A DNA stretch of 49,457 bases from Candidatus Marinamargulisbacteria bacterium SCGC AG-410-N11 (GTDB taxonomy: Bacteria > Margulisbacteria > Marinamargulisbacteria > GCA-2716485 > AG-410-N11), in the NCBI GenBank assembly GCA_003265895.1, contig QFBS01000011.1, positions 1 to 49,457 of the forward strand. The letters run 5' to 3'. The stretch's first letter is position 1. Every line of letters starts with the position of its first letter. Positions 1-7,992 of this stretch are shown here, piece after piece. The position numbers and the translations under genes were made by a program. The notes under the pieces are model-generated. The model was not told the DNA's origin and did no database searches. It saw only the letters and a program-made list of their open reading frames with translations.

Positions 1-729
1 GTATTTTAAACCTTTTAAGGTGAGTAATACGATTTCTAAATTATCTGGCCACATTCCTATTTTTATTAATTCCATGAAATAGTGTTTTAGATACTCTAAT
101 TTCATGATCACCTTTTTCTTGCATGCCTTTTCTATTTTGTTGATTAACTCATTTGTTGATCCGAGAAGTTTATTGATTCCTTTTTTTAAACTTGGTTCTA
201 TCAAATCTAGTAACGTGTGATGTTTGTCTAATTTATTCATTAGCGAGTCGTCATTTAATATATCTTTTAATTCTATTAATCTCCCTTGTACAAACCCTTT
301 TTCTAGTATTTTTTTTTGGATTATCGCTAAACAATTTAAATCTAAGATATAAGGGATGTTTTTTGAATTAATTTTCAAACTCATATGATATGTTTTGAGC
401 GTATTATTAATGACGATTTTAAATATATTACATAATCTTATATTTGATAGCCTTTCTTCATACTTGTCTATCAATTCTTTTATTAATAACGTTTGTAATA
501 TTATTATATTTATTGTTTCTTTGGTTTTATTATTACAGTTGTTCTGGCCTGACCATTTCCAATGAGTGCTTTTCTCGAGTAATTTCATGCAACCATCATC
601 ATGAGCGCTCGCTTGGTCGTAAAAATCATAAAGATTGGGCTCTATCGCTTTTAGCTCATTTAACATTGTATGCAAGTCATACTTTTTTTTAACGTCTTTT
701 ATTTGTGTTGCTATTACTTTTAATTTCAT
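1..729 (-). CDS. hypothetical protein, partial (C terminus beyond left edge)
   Basis: An open frame of 243 codons runs from an ATG at 729 to base 1 without a stop, so the gene continues past the window. The start is supported by AAAAGGA about 7 nt upstream. The product is basic, lysine- and leucine-rich and predicted mostly helical, with no signal peptide or membrane segment. It begins MKLKVIATQIKDVKKKYDL and has a short Cys/Asn-rich patch near residues 60-70 (CNNKTKE). I recognise no family. It lies 17 nt after the preceding small gene and probably shares its transcript from the promoter at 1637-1664. Confidence 0.8.
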   Translation of the reverse strand, partial: MKLKVIATQIKDVKKKYDLHTMLNELKAIEPNLYDFYDQASAHDDGCMKLLEKSTHWKWSGQNNCNNKTKETINIIILQTLLIKELIDKYEERLSNIRLCNIFKIVINNTLKTYHMSLKINSKNIPYILDLNCLAIIQKKILEKGFVQGRLIELKDILNDDSLMNKLDKHHTLLDLIEPSLKKGINKLLGSTNELINKIEKACKKKVIMKLEYLKHYFMELIKIGMWPDNLEIVLLTLKGLKY

Positions 730-746
730 TTAATATCCTTTTCTTT

Positions 747-1046
747 CTATTTACATAATGGAAAATGACTTATCATACTGAGTGAAGGACTAGTTCTTGA
801 TAGGCATACGTTTCCCCCTGTTTTTTGATTATCTTTTTTTTCTTGATTGGCGGCTATTAGTGATTGAATTGTTTTTTTGATTTGATTTAACATACCTAAG
901 TAATTGGCAAATAATTTAATTGTCTTTTCTTTTGTATGTAGCGTTGTATCATTAAATCTAAATCGCCTAAGGATATCCCATTCATCTATCTTGCTTGACG
1001 TGAGTTCCCCTATTTTTCTTTTTTTAGATACTATTTTATGTTTCAT
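747..1046 (-). CDS. small basic hypothetical protein
   Basis: This 99-residue product begins MKHKIVSKKRKIGE. The frame is open up to another ATG at 1097, but the start at 1046 is preferred because GGGAG lies about 7 nt upstream, while the 1097 ATG has no such site. It is rich in Lys/Arg with a helical middle and has no signal peptide or recognisable domain. It is followed after 17 nt by the partial gene at 1-729. Its ribosome binding site lies inside a perfect 10-bp hairpin (1049-1086), so translation may be controlled by RNA structure. Confidence 0.65.
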   Translation of the reverse strand: MKHKIVSKKRKIGELTSSKIDEWDILRRFRFNDTTLHTKEKTIKLFANYLGMLNQIKKTIQSLIAANQEKKDNQKTGGNVCLSRTSPSLSMISHFPLCK

Positions 1047-1048
1047 TT

Positions 1049-1086
1049 TATATTCTCCCTGTTTTAATAATTTAAAGGAGAATATA
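1049..1086 (-). promoter_or_regulatory. hairpin covering a ribosome binding site
   Basis: Bases 1049-1058 and 1077-1086 are perfectly complementary (TATATTCTCC pairs with GGAGAATATA, 10 bp) around an 18-nt loop. On the minus-strand RNA the 3' arm contains the GGGAG box used by the start at 1046, so folding would hide it. A second copy of the ACAGGGAGAATA segment lies upstream at about 1119-1130. The pairing is seen directly; a regulatory role is inferred. Confidence 0.45.
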
Positions 1087-1110
1087 GTTTTTATCATTTT
1101 TTAAGAAACG

Positions 1111-1257
1111 CTATGGTTTGTTATTCTCCCTGTTCCATTGCCTTATCCAATCATCTAAATGCATAAAGTGCCAAAATGCTCCATTTACTTCCGAAGAATG
1201 ACAATCGGTATTTCTTGATTTAAATATATTTAGTTTATAGGAATTTTTGATAGTCAT
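1111..1257 (-). CDS. possible 48-residue small protein
   Basis: A short frame from an ATG at 1257 to a TAG at 1111-1113 encodes 48 residues beginning MTIKNSYKLNIFKSRNT. Its C-terminal half is rich in Trp and His (AFWHFMHLDDWIRQW). An AAAGAG box lies about 9 nt before the ATG. It starts 37 nt after the lipoprotein stop and runs the same way as its neighbours, as expected for a cistron in that transcript. Its length makes chance possible. The composition looks more like protein than random AT-rich sequence. No family recognised. Confidence 0.4.
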   Translation of the reverse strand: MTIKNSYKLNIFKSRNTDCHSSEVNGAFWHFMHLDDWIRQWNRENNKP

Positions 1258-1293
1258 TTTTTATTACTCTTTGGTATAGGGATCATTTTAAAT

Positions 1294-1605
1294 TTATTGG
1301 TTAACATCCATTATTGCTGATTGATAAATTTCTTTTGTTTTAGTATTTTGAACAAATACCACAACAGCGGGATCATCAACGGTAGAAACAATGTTTTCTT
1401 GACTTGATTGTAAGGACAATGACGACGATAATGATAGATCTATAGCTCCTTCACTGATAATGATTGGTTCATCAACAGATACCGTTTCTGTTTCTGATTG
1501 TGGGCTTGTTTGATTTGTCCCTGAATATTTACCACATCCATAAAAAATACTAATTGATAAAATAAAAACGATAGCTAGTACTATAATTCTTTTTAATACC
1601 GGCAT
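1294..1605 (-). CDS. small lipoprotein
   Basis: This 103-residue protein has a basic start (MPVLKRI), a hydrophobic stretch at about residues 7-22 and a Cys after FYG at residue 24, as in a signal-peptidase-II lipoprotein signal. The box is imperfect because aromatic residues replace Leu-Ala. The rest is Ser/Thr/Glu-rich and low complexity, probably an extended surface-exposed segment. AAAGGGAG lies about 7 nt before the ATG. It is first in a minus-strand cluster behind a good sigma-70 promoter at 1637-1664. Function unknown. Confidence 0.75.
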   Translation of the reverse strand: MPVLKRIIVLAIVFILSISIFYGCGKYSGTNQTSPQSETETVSVDEPIIISEGAIDLSLSSSLSLQSSQENIVSTVDDPAVVVFVQNTKTKEIYQSAIMDVNQ

Positions 1606-1636
1606 GCTTATCTCCCTTTATTACATGATAAGCAAC

Positions 1637-1664
1637 ATTATATTTATATATATTTTGTTGTCAA
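1637..1664 (-). promoter_or_regulatory. sigma-70-type promoter for the 1605 lipoprotein cluster
   Basis: On the minus strand TTGACA (1664-1659) is followed after 16 nt by TATAAT (1642-1637). Both hexamers match consensus exactly. The predicted transcript starts near 1630, about 25 nt before the lipoprotein ATG. Confidence 0.75.
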
Positions 1665-1689
1665 GCTTTTATTATAATACTCATTTGCT

Positions 1690-1836
1690 CTAATTAACCG
1701 TTATCGTAAATGTACCTGTAGCGCTTTTTGAAGCTACTGTTCCTTTCAATATGATCGTCGCTGTTCCTGTTTGCCCTTTTATGGGTACTATGGTTAACAT
1801 ATCATTATTGACCTTTGCTTCTTTAACTTGAATTAA
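1690..1836 (-). pseudogene. remnant of an Ig-like/cadherin-like repeat surface protein
   Basis: A 48-codon frame ending in TAG at 1690 reads like the end of a bacterial Ig-like or cadherin-like repeat: LTIVPIKGQTGTATI, then about 10 residues, then SATGTFTITVN. The pattern GTATI...TFTITV is typical of tandem beta-sandwich repeats in large surface proteins. Upstream the frame is closed by TAA with no start codon, so only the last part of a final repeat survives. It lies between the lipoprotein promoter and crcB and suggests that a large adhesin-like gene was deleted here. Confidence 0.5.
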
Positions 1837-1859
1837 TTATAGATTTAATTAGCTACCTT

Positions 1860-2264
1860 CTAAAAAAAAGACCCTTTTAAATAACGACAGTACCCAAATA
1901 ACTGATAGCCCAAAAAAACAAATAAAAACCCACCAATATTACTAACCAAAAAATAAATAATGGCTAATTTAATATGGCCATCTTGCATTAAGCGTATTCC
2001 ATCTAAAGCAAACGTCGAAAATGTTGTAAAAGCACCCAGAACACCATATAAAATCGAGTATTTCCAATGACTAGATATAGTTGATAACGACATCCAATGC
2101 CAAACTAGCCCTATAATAAAACAACCCGCGATATTAACGAATAACGTCCCCCACGGAAAAACACCCTTCGATACCGTAATAATACCTTCTGATATACCAA
2201 ACCGTAAAAGAGTTCCTAAAAATCCGGCAAAACCAATAATCATCACCAGCCAAAAGTAATGCAT
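1860..2264 (-). CDS. crcB: CrcB/Fluc fluoride ion channel
   Basis: This 134-residue, four-helix membrane protein matches the CrcB/Fluc family, dual-topology channels that release cytoplasmic fluoride. Visible family signatures are GFAGFLGTLLRFG near the N terminus, GTLFVNIAGCFIIG in helix 2 and GVLGAFTTFSTF in helix 3, which carries the Phe and Thr/Ser residues of the pore. Length is normal for the family. Its ATG overlaps the cstA stop by one base (TAATG), so it is the last gene of a translationally coupled operon with cstA. I saw no fluoride riboswitch at the operon head. Confidence 0.93.
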   Translation of the reverse strand: MHYFWLVMIIGFAGFLGTLLRFGISEGIITVSKGVFPWGTLFVNIAGCFIIGLVWHWMSLSTISSHWKYSILYGVLGAFTTFSTFALDGIRLMQDGHIKLAIIYFLVSNIGGFLFVFLGYQLFGYCRYLKGSFF

Positions 2265-4003
2265 TATAAGCGCCCTAAACGACCAGGTGTACCCAACACC
2301 CTACCCCCAGTAATCATAACCAAAATAGCCTCAACTATCATCACTAACGACAACACTAAAATCACGCCATTAATCATCACCAATAACCATTGTTGAGCCT
2401 GAAAAAAATGAATTTGATTTAATAATGAAGCCCAAGATGTAATACCCATTAATACCATACATGGAAGTCCCGTTAACAACCATTTCTTACCGCCCAGTTT
2501 TAATAAATAAATCGTGGCCACTAATAACGCTAACGAACCTAACAACTGATTCACCGCACCAAACAACGGCCATAAACTAAGAGCCCCTTTACCATCTAAT
2601 CCAGACGAAAAGGCTAACGCCGCTGCAGATACCACAGCAATTGTCGTTGCTAACCACTTATTATTATATGATTTAAAAGGTGTATAAGACACTAGCTCCG
2701 CAATAATATAACGTTGAACACGTGTTGCCGAATCAAGTGTGGTTCCTGCAAATGATGCAATAAATACACCAACAACTGCAATCGCAAGATCTAACGGAAT
2801 ATGCAATACTTTCATTAAATTAGCACACCCAATTACAACAGCATCTAATTTTGAACCTAACCCAGCACTCGCGGACCAAGACCCATAATGAGCCTGCCAC
2901 GCAGCTAACCCCGTTAGTTCTTCTCCATTAACTTGATACGATAAGCTGATCCCTGCTGTTACCGCAATAATAATAACCGTCGCCAAAAACCCCTCTAATA
3001 CCATAGACCCATACCCAATTAAAGGGGCATCTGCTTCTGATGCTATTTGTTTAGACGATGTCCCCGAACAAACTAAACTATGAAAACCAGAAATTGCACC
3101 ACAGGCAACTGTTATAAATAAAAAAGGTAACATACTAGGTGCTCCTTCAGGAAAAAAATTAAAGGCCGGTGCAGACATCGTCAGTTCAGACATAAATGAA
3201 GTACCTATAATACCAAGTAAAATTAACCCCATAGCAATATATAATTGCCACGCGTTTAAATAATCACGAGGTTGCAATAAAAAATCAACCGGTAACACCG
3301 ATGCTATAAAGGCATATACTAATAAAATAATCGTCCATAAACCTGTAGCCGGTAACCATGAAAAACCGGATAATGTAACAGGAAATAACACACCCACCCC
3401 AATCATAATATAAAGCAATAATACCGAAAAAGCCGTCCACCAACCAATATGCCGTCCGCTCTTTAAGGCCATATAGCCAAAGCCAATCGCTATAGGAATT
3501 TCTAACCAAAGAGCAACAACAGATTGAGGAAATCTTGCAAAAATCAAAGCAATCACTAAACCAAATATAGCAATCACAATTAATAATGCTAAAAACACTA
3601 TTACAAAAAACATAAATCGGACACGCGGATTAATATAATATCCAGCAATATCAGAGATAGACTTTCCTTGATGTCGCATCGAAATAATCAATGTTGAAAA
3701 GTCATGAACAGCTCCCATAAAAATAGACCCAAAAAAGACCCATATTAAAGCAGGACCCCACCCCCAAATAACGCCAATAGCAGGTCCAACAATAGGTCCA
3801 GTACCAGCAATCGAGGTAAAATGATGGCCAAACATAACTGATTTTGTAGACGAAACGTACTCTTTACCATCTGCTAACTCAACAGAAGGAACCACATTCT
3901 GAGCATTAATCTTAAAGATCTTACGAGCTAAATATTGGCCATATGTCCGATATGCTAACCAATACCCTATCGCCGTTAATAAAAGTAACGCTAAAACCTT
4001 CAT
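2264..4003 (-). CDS. cstA: CstA-family carbon starvation protein (peptide/pyruvate transporter)
   Basis: The 579-residue polytopic membrane protein has about 15 hydrophobic segments. The CstA N-domain signature is clear: MFGHHFTSIAGTGPIVGP at about residues 57-74, then MGAVHDFSTLIISMRHQGKS. Family members import peptides or pyruvate with protons during carbon limitation. The length fits the shorter CstA type rather than the 700-residue enterobacterial form. The ATG overlaps the TGA of the upstream phosphoesterase gene (ATGA), and crcB follows with a one-base overlap, so the three are coupled. Confidence 0.92.
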   Translation of the reverse strand: MKVLALLLLTAIGYWLAYRTYGQYLARKIFKINAQNVVPSVELADGKEYVSSTKSVMFGHHFTSIAGTGPIVGPAIGVIWGWGPALIWVFFGSIFMGAVHDFSTLIISMRHQGKSISDIAGYYINPRVRFMFFVIVFLALLIVIAIFGLVIALIFARFPQSVVALWLEIPIAIGFGYMALKSGRHIGWWTAFSVLLLYIMIGVGVLFPVTLSGFSWLPATGLWTIILLVYAFIASVLPVDFLLQPRDYLNAWQLYIAMGLILLGIIGTSFMSELTMSAPAFNFFPEGAPSMLPFLFITVACGAISGFHSLVCSGTSSKQIASEADAPLIGYGSMVLEGFLATVIIIAVTAGISLSYQVNGEELTGLAAWQAHYGSWSASAGLGSKLDAVVIGCANLMKVLHIPLDLAIAVVGVFIASFAGTTLDSATRVQRYIIAELVSYTPFKSYNNKWLATTIAVVSAAALAFSSGLDGKGALSLWPLFGAVNQLLGSLALLVATIYLLKLGGKKWLLTGLPCMVLMGITSWASLLNQIHFFQAQQWLLVMINGVILVLSLVMIVEAILVMITGGRVLGTPGRLGRL

Positions 4004-4569
4004 TCCAAATTAAACGCAAACTCTAACTTTTTAAATGATTCTTGTATGTGTATTTCATCATTTTTTAAAGAATATATCTCAACTAAAGCTTCGTCTGGCA
4101 TTAATGTTAATATTCCATAGGTAGCCGGATATCCTCGATCTTGAGATGATTTAATATGACCAGGATTCAAAACTAAAACACCATTTTCTAATGTAGCAGA
4201 AGGAATATGAGTATGACCATGAAGAAAAATATGACACTGTTGGTCACTAATAACTTCAGTCGGATCAATATCGCCATCTTTATCATGATAGTCCATTGTT
4301 GGTGTATGAGTTAAAAATAATTTCCATTGATCAACAATTTCAAAACGTCGCTTATCAATCCGAAAATCATCATAATGACGTGTCCATGTTCCAGGTACAC
4401 GAATAACCTTATAACCAGCATCTAATACATGATGAGCATCATCATAATAATCACCTAAATGATATACATAATCCACCGATTTATCGTTAATAGCCTCAAT
4501 AAAATTACGTACATAATCATGATTCCCATGAGAATCTGATACTAAAGCTATTTTAGTTCGGGTTGTCAT
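4000..4569 (-). CDS. YfcE/MJ0936-type metallophosphoesterase
   Basis: This 189-residue protein belongs to the calcineurin-like phosphoesterases (YfcE type). Metal motifs in order are DSHGN (residues 12-16), HLGDYYD (about 37-43), LTHTPT (about 87-92) and HGHTHIP (about 116-122). The usual GN-H/C-D motif is replaced by PGTWTRHYDD, so the Asn ligand is missing. Activity may therefore be altered. It ends in TGA, the only clear TGA stop in the window, overlapping the cstA ATG. Its start overlaps the end of the upstream membrane-protein gene by 17 nt. Confidence 0.85.
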   Translation of the reverse strand: MTTRTKIALVSDSHGNHDYVRNFIEAINDKSVDYVYHLGDYYDDAHHVLDAGYKVIRVPGTWTRHYDDFRIDKRRFEIVDQWKLFLTHTPTMDYHDKDGDIDPTEVISDQQCHIFLHGHTHIPSATLENGVLVLNPGHIKSSQDRGYPATYGILTLMPDEALVEIYSLKNDEIHIQESFKKLEFAFNLE

Positions 4570-5296
4570 CGTTGTCTTTTTTATTATTAGGGTTATTGAT
4601 TAAGTCTTCAAATTCTAAACCGGTTAATTTTTTAAGATGATACATCAAATAAAATAAAGCACCCACCATTATAATTGTTGACGGCAGGGCAATAACAGGA
4701 TAACTCAATGCGGTTAGTCGACCTAATTCTGCATTAAATTGACTCGTTCCTGGTTCACTCACAACAATAAACTTAGCTAAAAAATAATTTAATGTCGCCG
4801 ATGTAAAAAAAGCTGCAGATAAAATAACAGACGCAAAATTACATTTATCTCTAAACTCTACCATTAATTTTTTCTGTTTAAGAATTGCTTCTATTTTTTG
4901 AAATTGCAATACTTGTTTAACAAAGATAAATAATAAAGGAAATTTAGTTTTAGTCGAAAATAAAACAGCGACACCAATAATAAAAGGGATCATAGCTTCT
5001 TTAACGGCAATCCAATGAGGGGGTAACTCTAAAATACCAATCCCACCCGTCAATAATACACTAACAAACCCTAAAGCTGAAAAAAATCCAACTCGTCGCT
5101 CTTTATAAAATTCAAATAGTCCATAAAAAAAGGGAAATGACAACGCTACTAAAAAACCCCATTTAACACCTAAATGTTGATCCGAACTAAATTTAACCAA
5201 AATAATAGAAGGAATAACAATCGTTAACAATAAATTTAATAACGAACTTTTACTAGATTCTTTTGGTGAATTCATATCTATACTCGATGCAGCCAT
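4553..5296 (-). CDS. multi-pass membrane protein, resembles the VC0807 family
   Basis: This 247-residue protein has about six hydrophobic helices, with a Ser-rich N tail and an acidic, Asn/Asp-rich C tail. The order of segments, with an FYGLFEFYKERR loop and a GGIGILELPPHW turn, resembles VC0807-type proteins of unknown function; this is recognition from memory. It heads the operon with the phosphoesterase, cstA and crcB. TATATT ends 7 nt before the ATG with no ribosome binding site, so its mRNA is probably leaderless. Confidence 0.65.
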   Translation of the reverse strand: MAASSIDMNSPKESSKSSLLNLLLTIVIPSIILVKFSSDQHLGVKWGFLVALSFPFFYGLFEFYKERRVGFFSALGFVSVLLTGGIGILELPPHWIAVKEAMIPFIIGVAVLFSTKTKFPLLFIFVKQVLQFQKIEAILKQKKLMVEFRDKCNFASVILSAAFFTSATLNYFLAKFIVVSEPGTSQFNAELGRLTALSYPVIALPSTIIMVGALFYLMYHLKKLTGLEFEDLINNPNNKKDNDDNPN

Positions 5297-5309
5297 AATG
5301 CTTAATATA
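5297..5309 (-). promoter_or_regulatory. -10 box placed for a leaderless mRNA (crcB operon head)
   Basis: On the minus strand TATATT (5309-5304) is preceded by TG and followed by exactly 7 nt (AAGCATT) and the ATG at 5296. Transcription would begin at or next to the start codon. No purine-rich ribosome binding site is present. Confidence 0.5.
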
Positions 5310-5333
5310 CATCGAATTTTAAAAAAAGAAAAG

Positions 5334-5816
5334 TTATTCTAAAATATCCACTAACTTTGTTTTATTTTGTCGAATATGTTCCCCCATTTTACCTAATTTA
5401 TCCAAATATAATTGGATTTGTTTTGAATCGGTTACAGGTCCAGTCGATCTTAAAAATTTCTTTTGCTTAAAATCAAACTTAAATTTTCTCGAAAATTTAC
5501 CATCTATTTTTTTATAGCTATATTCCAATATTTGCAATGAAATAATTGCTTGATACTCTCGATCTTGTTGTGAAAAAGAAATTTGTAATTTTTTTACGTT
5601 TTTTTGTTTTTTAATATAATCAGAAACATACTCTCGAATAGCCTCCAGATAAGATAAGTCCATATCCTGTGGATCTTGCTTCTCATCGGATTCTTTTTTT
5701 TGATTATCTTGAATTTTTGATGAAGGTGTCAAACTAGACGGATAATATTGGAGTCGTCTTTGAATATCACCAGAAATATCTTGCGGCTTACTTACATTAT
5801 CATTCATCTTATACAA
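5334..5816 (-). CDS. hypothetical protein
   Basis: A 160-residue frame. The listed start is a TTG at 5816 with AAGGA only about 4 nt upstream; the ATG at 5807 is the alternative and is about 13 nt from the same box. The N-terminal third is polar and low complexity (Ser, Gln, Asp, Lys). The rest mixes predicted helix with beta strands (LQISFSQQDREYQAIISL, FSRKFKFDFKQKKFLR). There is no signal or membrane segment. I recognise no family. It lies upstream of the crcB operon on the same strand, separated by 37 nt. Confidence 0.7.
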   Translation of the reverse strand: MYKMNDNVSKPQDISGDIQRRLQYYPSSLTPSSKIQDNQKKESDEKQDPQDMDLSYLEAIREYVSDYIKKQKNVKKLQISFSQQDREYQAIISLQILEYSYKKIDGKFSRKFKFDFKQKKFLRSTGPVTDSKQIQLYLDKLGKMGEHIRQNKTKLVDILE

Positions 5817-5887
5817 TACATCCTTTTTTATTTATTTTCTTTTCTTTGTTATACCTCTAAATTGAGTATCCTAAACATAAAAAATCA

Positions 5888-5896
5888 TGCTATAGT
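5888..5896 (+). promoter_or_regulatory. extended -10 promoter for a leaderless mRNA (amidase-like gene)
   Basis: TGC TATAGT (5888-5896) ends 6 nt before the ATG at 5903. It has the TGn extension and no convincing -35 hexamer. There is no room for a ribosome binding site. Confidence 0.5.
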
Positions 5897-5902
5897 GTAA
5901 AC

Positions 5903-6586
5903 ATGAACAAATATTCCTCCCAGAATTGGCTTTTATTATTAGTTCTAACAATTATATTTGTACTCAATTCAAAGTTTGTATTTGCTTTATCTATAAATAT
6001 AAATTCTGTTATCAATGATCTTCGATTACAATTAACACAAGACTACTCAAAAACGTTTTATAACCAAAATAGCTATTTATTAATTAAACCTAAAATGATT
6101 GTGATTCAAATTACAAAGTCCACTAGCTTGACCAATGCTATTGAAACATATGCACCAGCACAAATTAATCCTAAAAAAGAAAAGTATGCCTATTATAGTA
6201 ACTTAAATATAGGTACCCATTATTTAATAGATAAAGAAGGACAAATTAACGAGTTAATTCCATCTACCATAAAAGCTCGTAGTACAATTGGCTATAACCA
6301 TACCGCAATTAGTATCAGTAATGAAGCCTACGAAAATCAAGGGTTAAACTTTAAACAAGCTAAATCCACTGTAGATCTAATTAACTATCTAAAAACAAAG
6401 CATCCAAGTATTGAATTTGTTATCGGTCATCACGAATATAACCATAAAAGAATGCCTCATTTTAAGCTCTATCATAATCCAAATGAAACTATAAAGCCCA
6501 TCATCCAAATTAACCCCGGTTGGTCGTTTATGAAAAAAATACGACTCATGATGGACCCTAACTATAAAGAATTAAATTTTGACTAA
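5903..6586 (+). CDS. exported N-acetylmuramoyl-L-alanine amidase-like protein with a degenerate zinc site
   Basis: This 227-residue protein has an N-terminal hydrophobic export signal (residues 8-29) and an Amidase_2 (T7 lysozyme/AmpD-type) fold. Family landmarks are GTHYLIDKEGQINELIP, then GYNHTAISISNE, then VIGHHEYNHKRMPHF. In active members a His in the IVIHHT strand, the His of the GH motif and an Asp/Cys ten residues later bind zinc. Here the first His is lost (IQITKST). The third position is His, and the catalytic Lys before it is Met. It may be a cell-wall-binding or non-zinc variant. The promoter points to a leaderless mRNA. Confidence 0.75.
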   Translation: MNKYSSQNWLLLLVLTIIFVLNSKFVFALSININSVINDLRLQLTQDYSKTFYNQNSYLLIKPKMIVIQITKSTSLTNAIETYAPAQINPKKEKYAYYSNLNIGTHYLIDKEGQINELIPSTIKARSTIGYNHTAISISNEAYENQGLNFKQAKSTVDLINYLKTKHPSIEFVIGHHEYNHKRMPHFKLYHNPNETIKPIIQINPGWSFMKKIRLMMDPNYKELNFD

Positions 6587-6684
6587 TATTTATACTCTTA
6601 GTAAATCAAATACTAATTAACTTAAATTTCTAACAAAAAAACTCAAACTATTCATAAATTAATATATATGTAACAATAACAATT

Positions 6685-7839
6685 ATGAAAATTACCTTAA
6701 TAGCAACAACAGCCATGGGTTTAGAAAGTGTACTTAAACAAGAAGTCCTACAATTAGGTTATAAGATTGACAATGTCTATGATGGAAAAGTCGAATTTGA
6801 AGGTGACCTAACGGACATCTGTAAAACAAATATCTGGTTACGAACAGCAGGTCGTATTTATATCAAAATAGCCACATTTAAAGCAACCACCTTTGATGAG
6901 TTATTTGATAAAACAAAACAAATTAACTGGCATAACTGGATTGGTAAAAATGATCGATTTCCTATTTCTAAAATTACATCTCGAAAATCTACCCTGTTTA
7001 GTAAGTCAGACTGTCAATCAATCGTCAAAAAAGCAATCGTTTCACAACTCCAATCTCATTACAAAATTCATTCACTTCCCGAAAATGAAGCCAACTGTGC
7101 CATTCGAATACAAATTGAAAATGATTTTGTTACATTAAGCTTAGATTCTTCTGGCGCGGGTCTTAATAAACGAGGTTATCGTGCCCATATGGATATCGCA
7201 CCAATTAGAGAAACTTTAGCCGCTGGATTAATTCTACTTAGCCGCTGGAATCCAACTCGTGACATATTAATTGATCCAATGTGTGGAACAGGAACGATAT
7301 TAATCGAAGCTGGTATGATTGCTCAAAATATAGCGCCAGGTTTAAATCGATCATTTGCTTCTGAACAATGGAAAATAATACCTAGCAAATTATGGAATAA
7401 TACCAGGCAAGAAGCCATCGCAGCAAAAAATAACCATACCAATTTTACTATTTTAGGATCTGATATTAATGGCCGATCATTAAATATTGCTCGAAAAAAT
7501 ATCGAGTTAGCAAACGTAACAAATATTAATGTACAAACATTACCTTTATCAGAATTTAACTCGCGACACAAATTTGGAAAAATAATTACAAATCCACCCT
7601 ACGGTGATCGTCTAAATCAAGATATTAATATACATGACCTATATACTGAAATGGGGGCAATATTTAAGGATAACATTCCAGATTGGTCCTATTATATTAT
7701 TACCCCTCATGAACAATTTGAACAACTATTCAATAAAAAAGCAACTAAGAGACGAAAGCTATTTAATGGTAATATTCAATGTTGGTATTATCAGTATTTT
7801 GGTCCAAAACCACCCAGAATTAATCATTTAAAAACTTAA
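6685..7839 (+). CDS. THUMP-domain 23S rRNA N2-guanine methyltransferase (RlmL N-half/YpsC type)
   Basis: The 384-residue protein has an N-terminal ferredoxin-like/THUMP region (about 1-155) for RNA binding and a C-terminal Rossmann methyltransferase. SAM-binding residues lie around DPMCGTGTILIEAG (about 195-208). An acidic residue in LGSDINGRSL binds the ribose. The catalytic NPPYGDR motif starts at Asn303. Length and order match bacterial YpsC or the N-terminal half of RlmL, which methylate a guanine of 23S rRNA. The start fits the family (MKITLIATTAMGLESVLKQE). It is a monofunctional enzyme, without the RlmK half. Confidence 0.9.
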   Translation: MKITLIATTAMGLESVLKQEVLQLGYKIDNVYDGKVEFEGDLTDICKTNIWLRTAGRIYIKIATFKATTFDELFDKTKQINWHNWIGKNDRFPISKITSRKSTLFSKSDCQSIVKKAIVSQLQSHYKIHSLPENEANCAIRIQIENDFVTLSLDSSGAGLNKRGYRAHMDIAPIRETLAAGLILLSRWNPTRDILIDPMCGTGTILIEAGMIAQNIAPGLNRSFASEQWKIIPSKLWNNTRQEAIAAKNNHTNFTILGSDINGRSLNIARKNIELANVTNINVQTLPLSEFNSRHKFGKIITNPPYGDRLNQDINIHDLYTEMGAIFKDNIPDWSYYIITPHEQFEQLFNKKATKRRKLFNGNIQCWYYQYFGPKPPRINHLKT

Positions 7840-7933
7840 TCAATTTAAATTACCTATATCAAGATTATCGTCTGGTCGTATTGTAACGGAATGAGGGGGT
7901 ACTAAACGAATTAGAAAAAAATAAAAAAAGTAT

Positions 7934-7968
7934 GAAATTTTTAGTCATGAATTTACGATAATATAATA
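7934..7968 (+). promoter_or_regulatory. sigma-28-like bipartite promoter, site 1
   Basis: GAAATTTTT starts at 7934 and CGATAATATAATA starts at 7956. The C lies 22 nt after the first G, the spacing shared by the other sites. The ATG of the gene at 7993 is 37 nt after the C. The resemblance to the FliA consensus (TAAAGTTT-N11-GCCGATAA) is established knowledge; assignment is inference. Confidence 0.6.
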
Positions 7969-7992
7969 GAAACAAAATGTTAGGGGCTGGAA

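Noticed and set aside
3285..3509. Alternate frame inside cstA
   Set aside because: It lies wholly inside a conserved transporter gene and has no ribosome binding site.
5297..5334. Fluoride riboswitch for the crcB operon
   Set aside because: The operon head appears to have a leaderless mRNA and no fluoride-aptamer-like fold was seen in the short gap.
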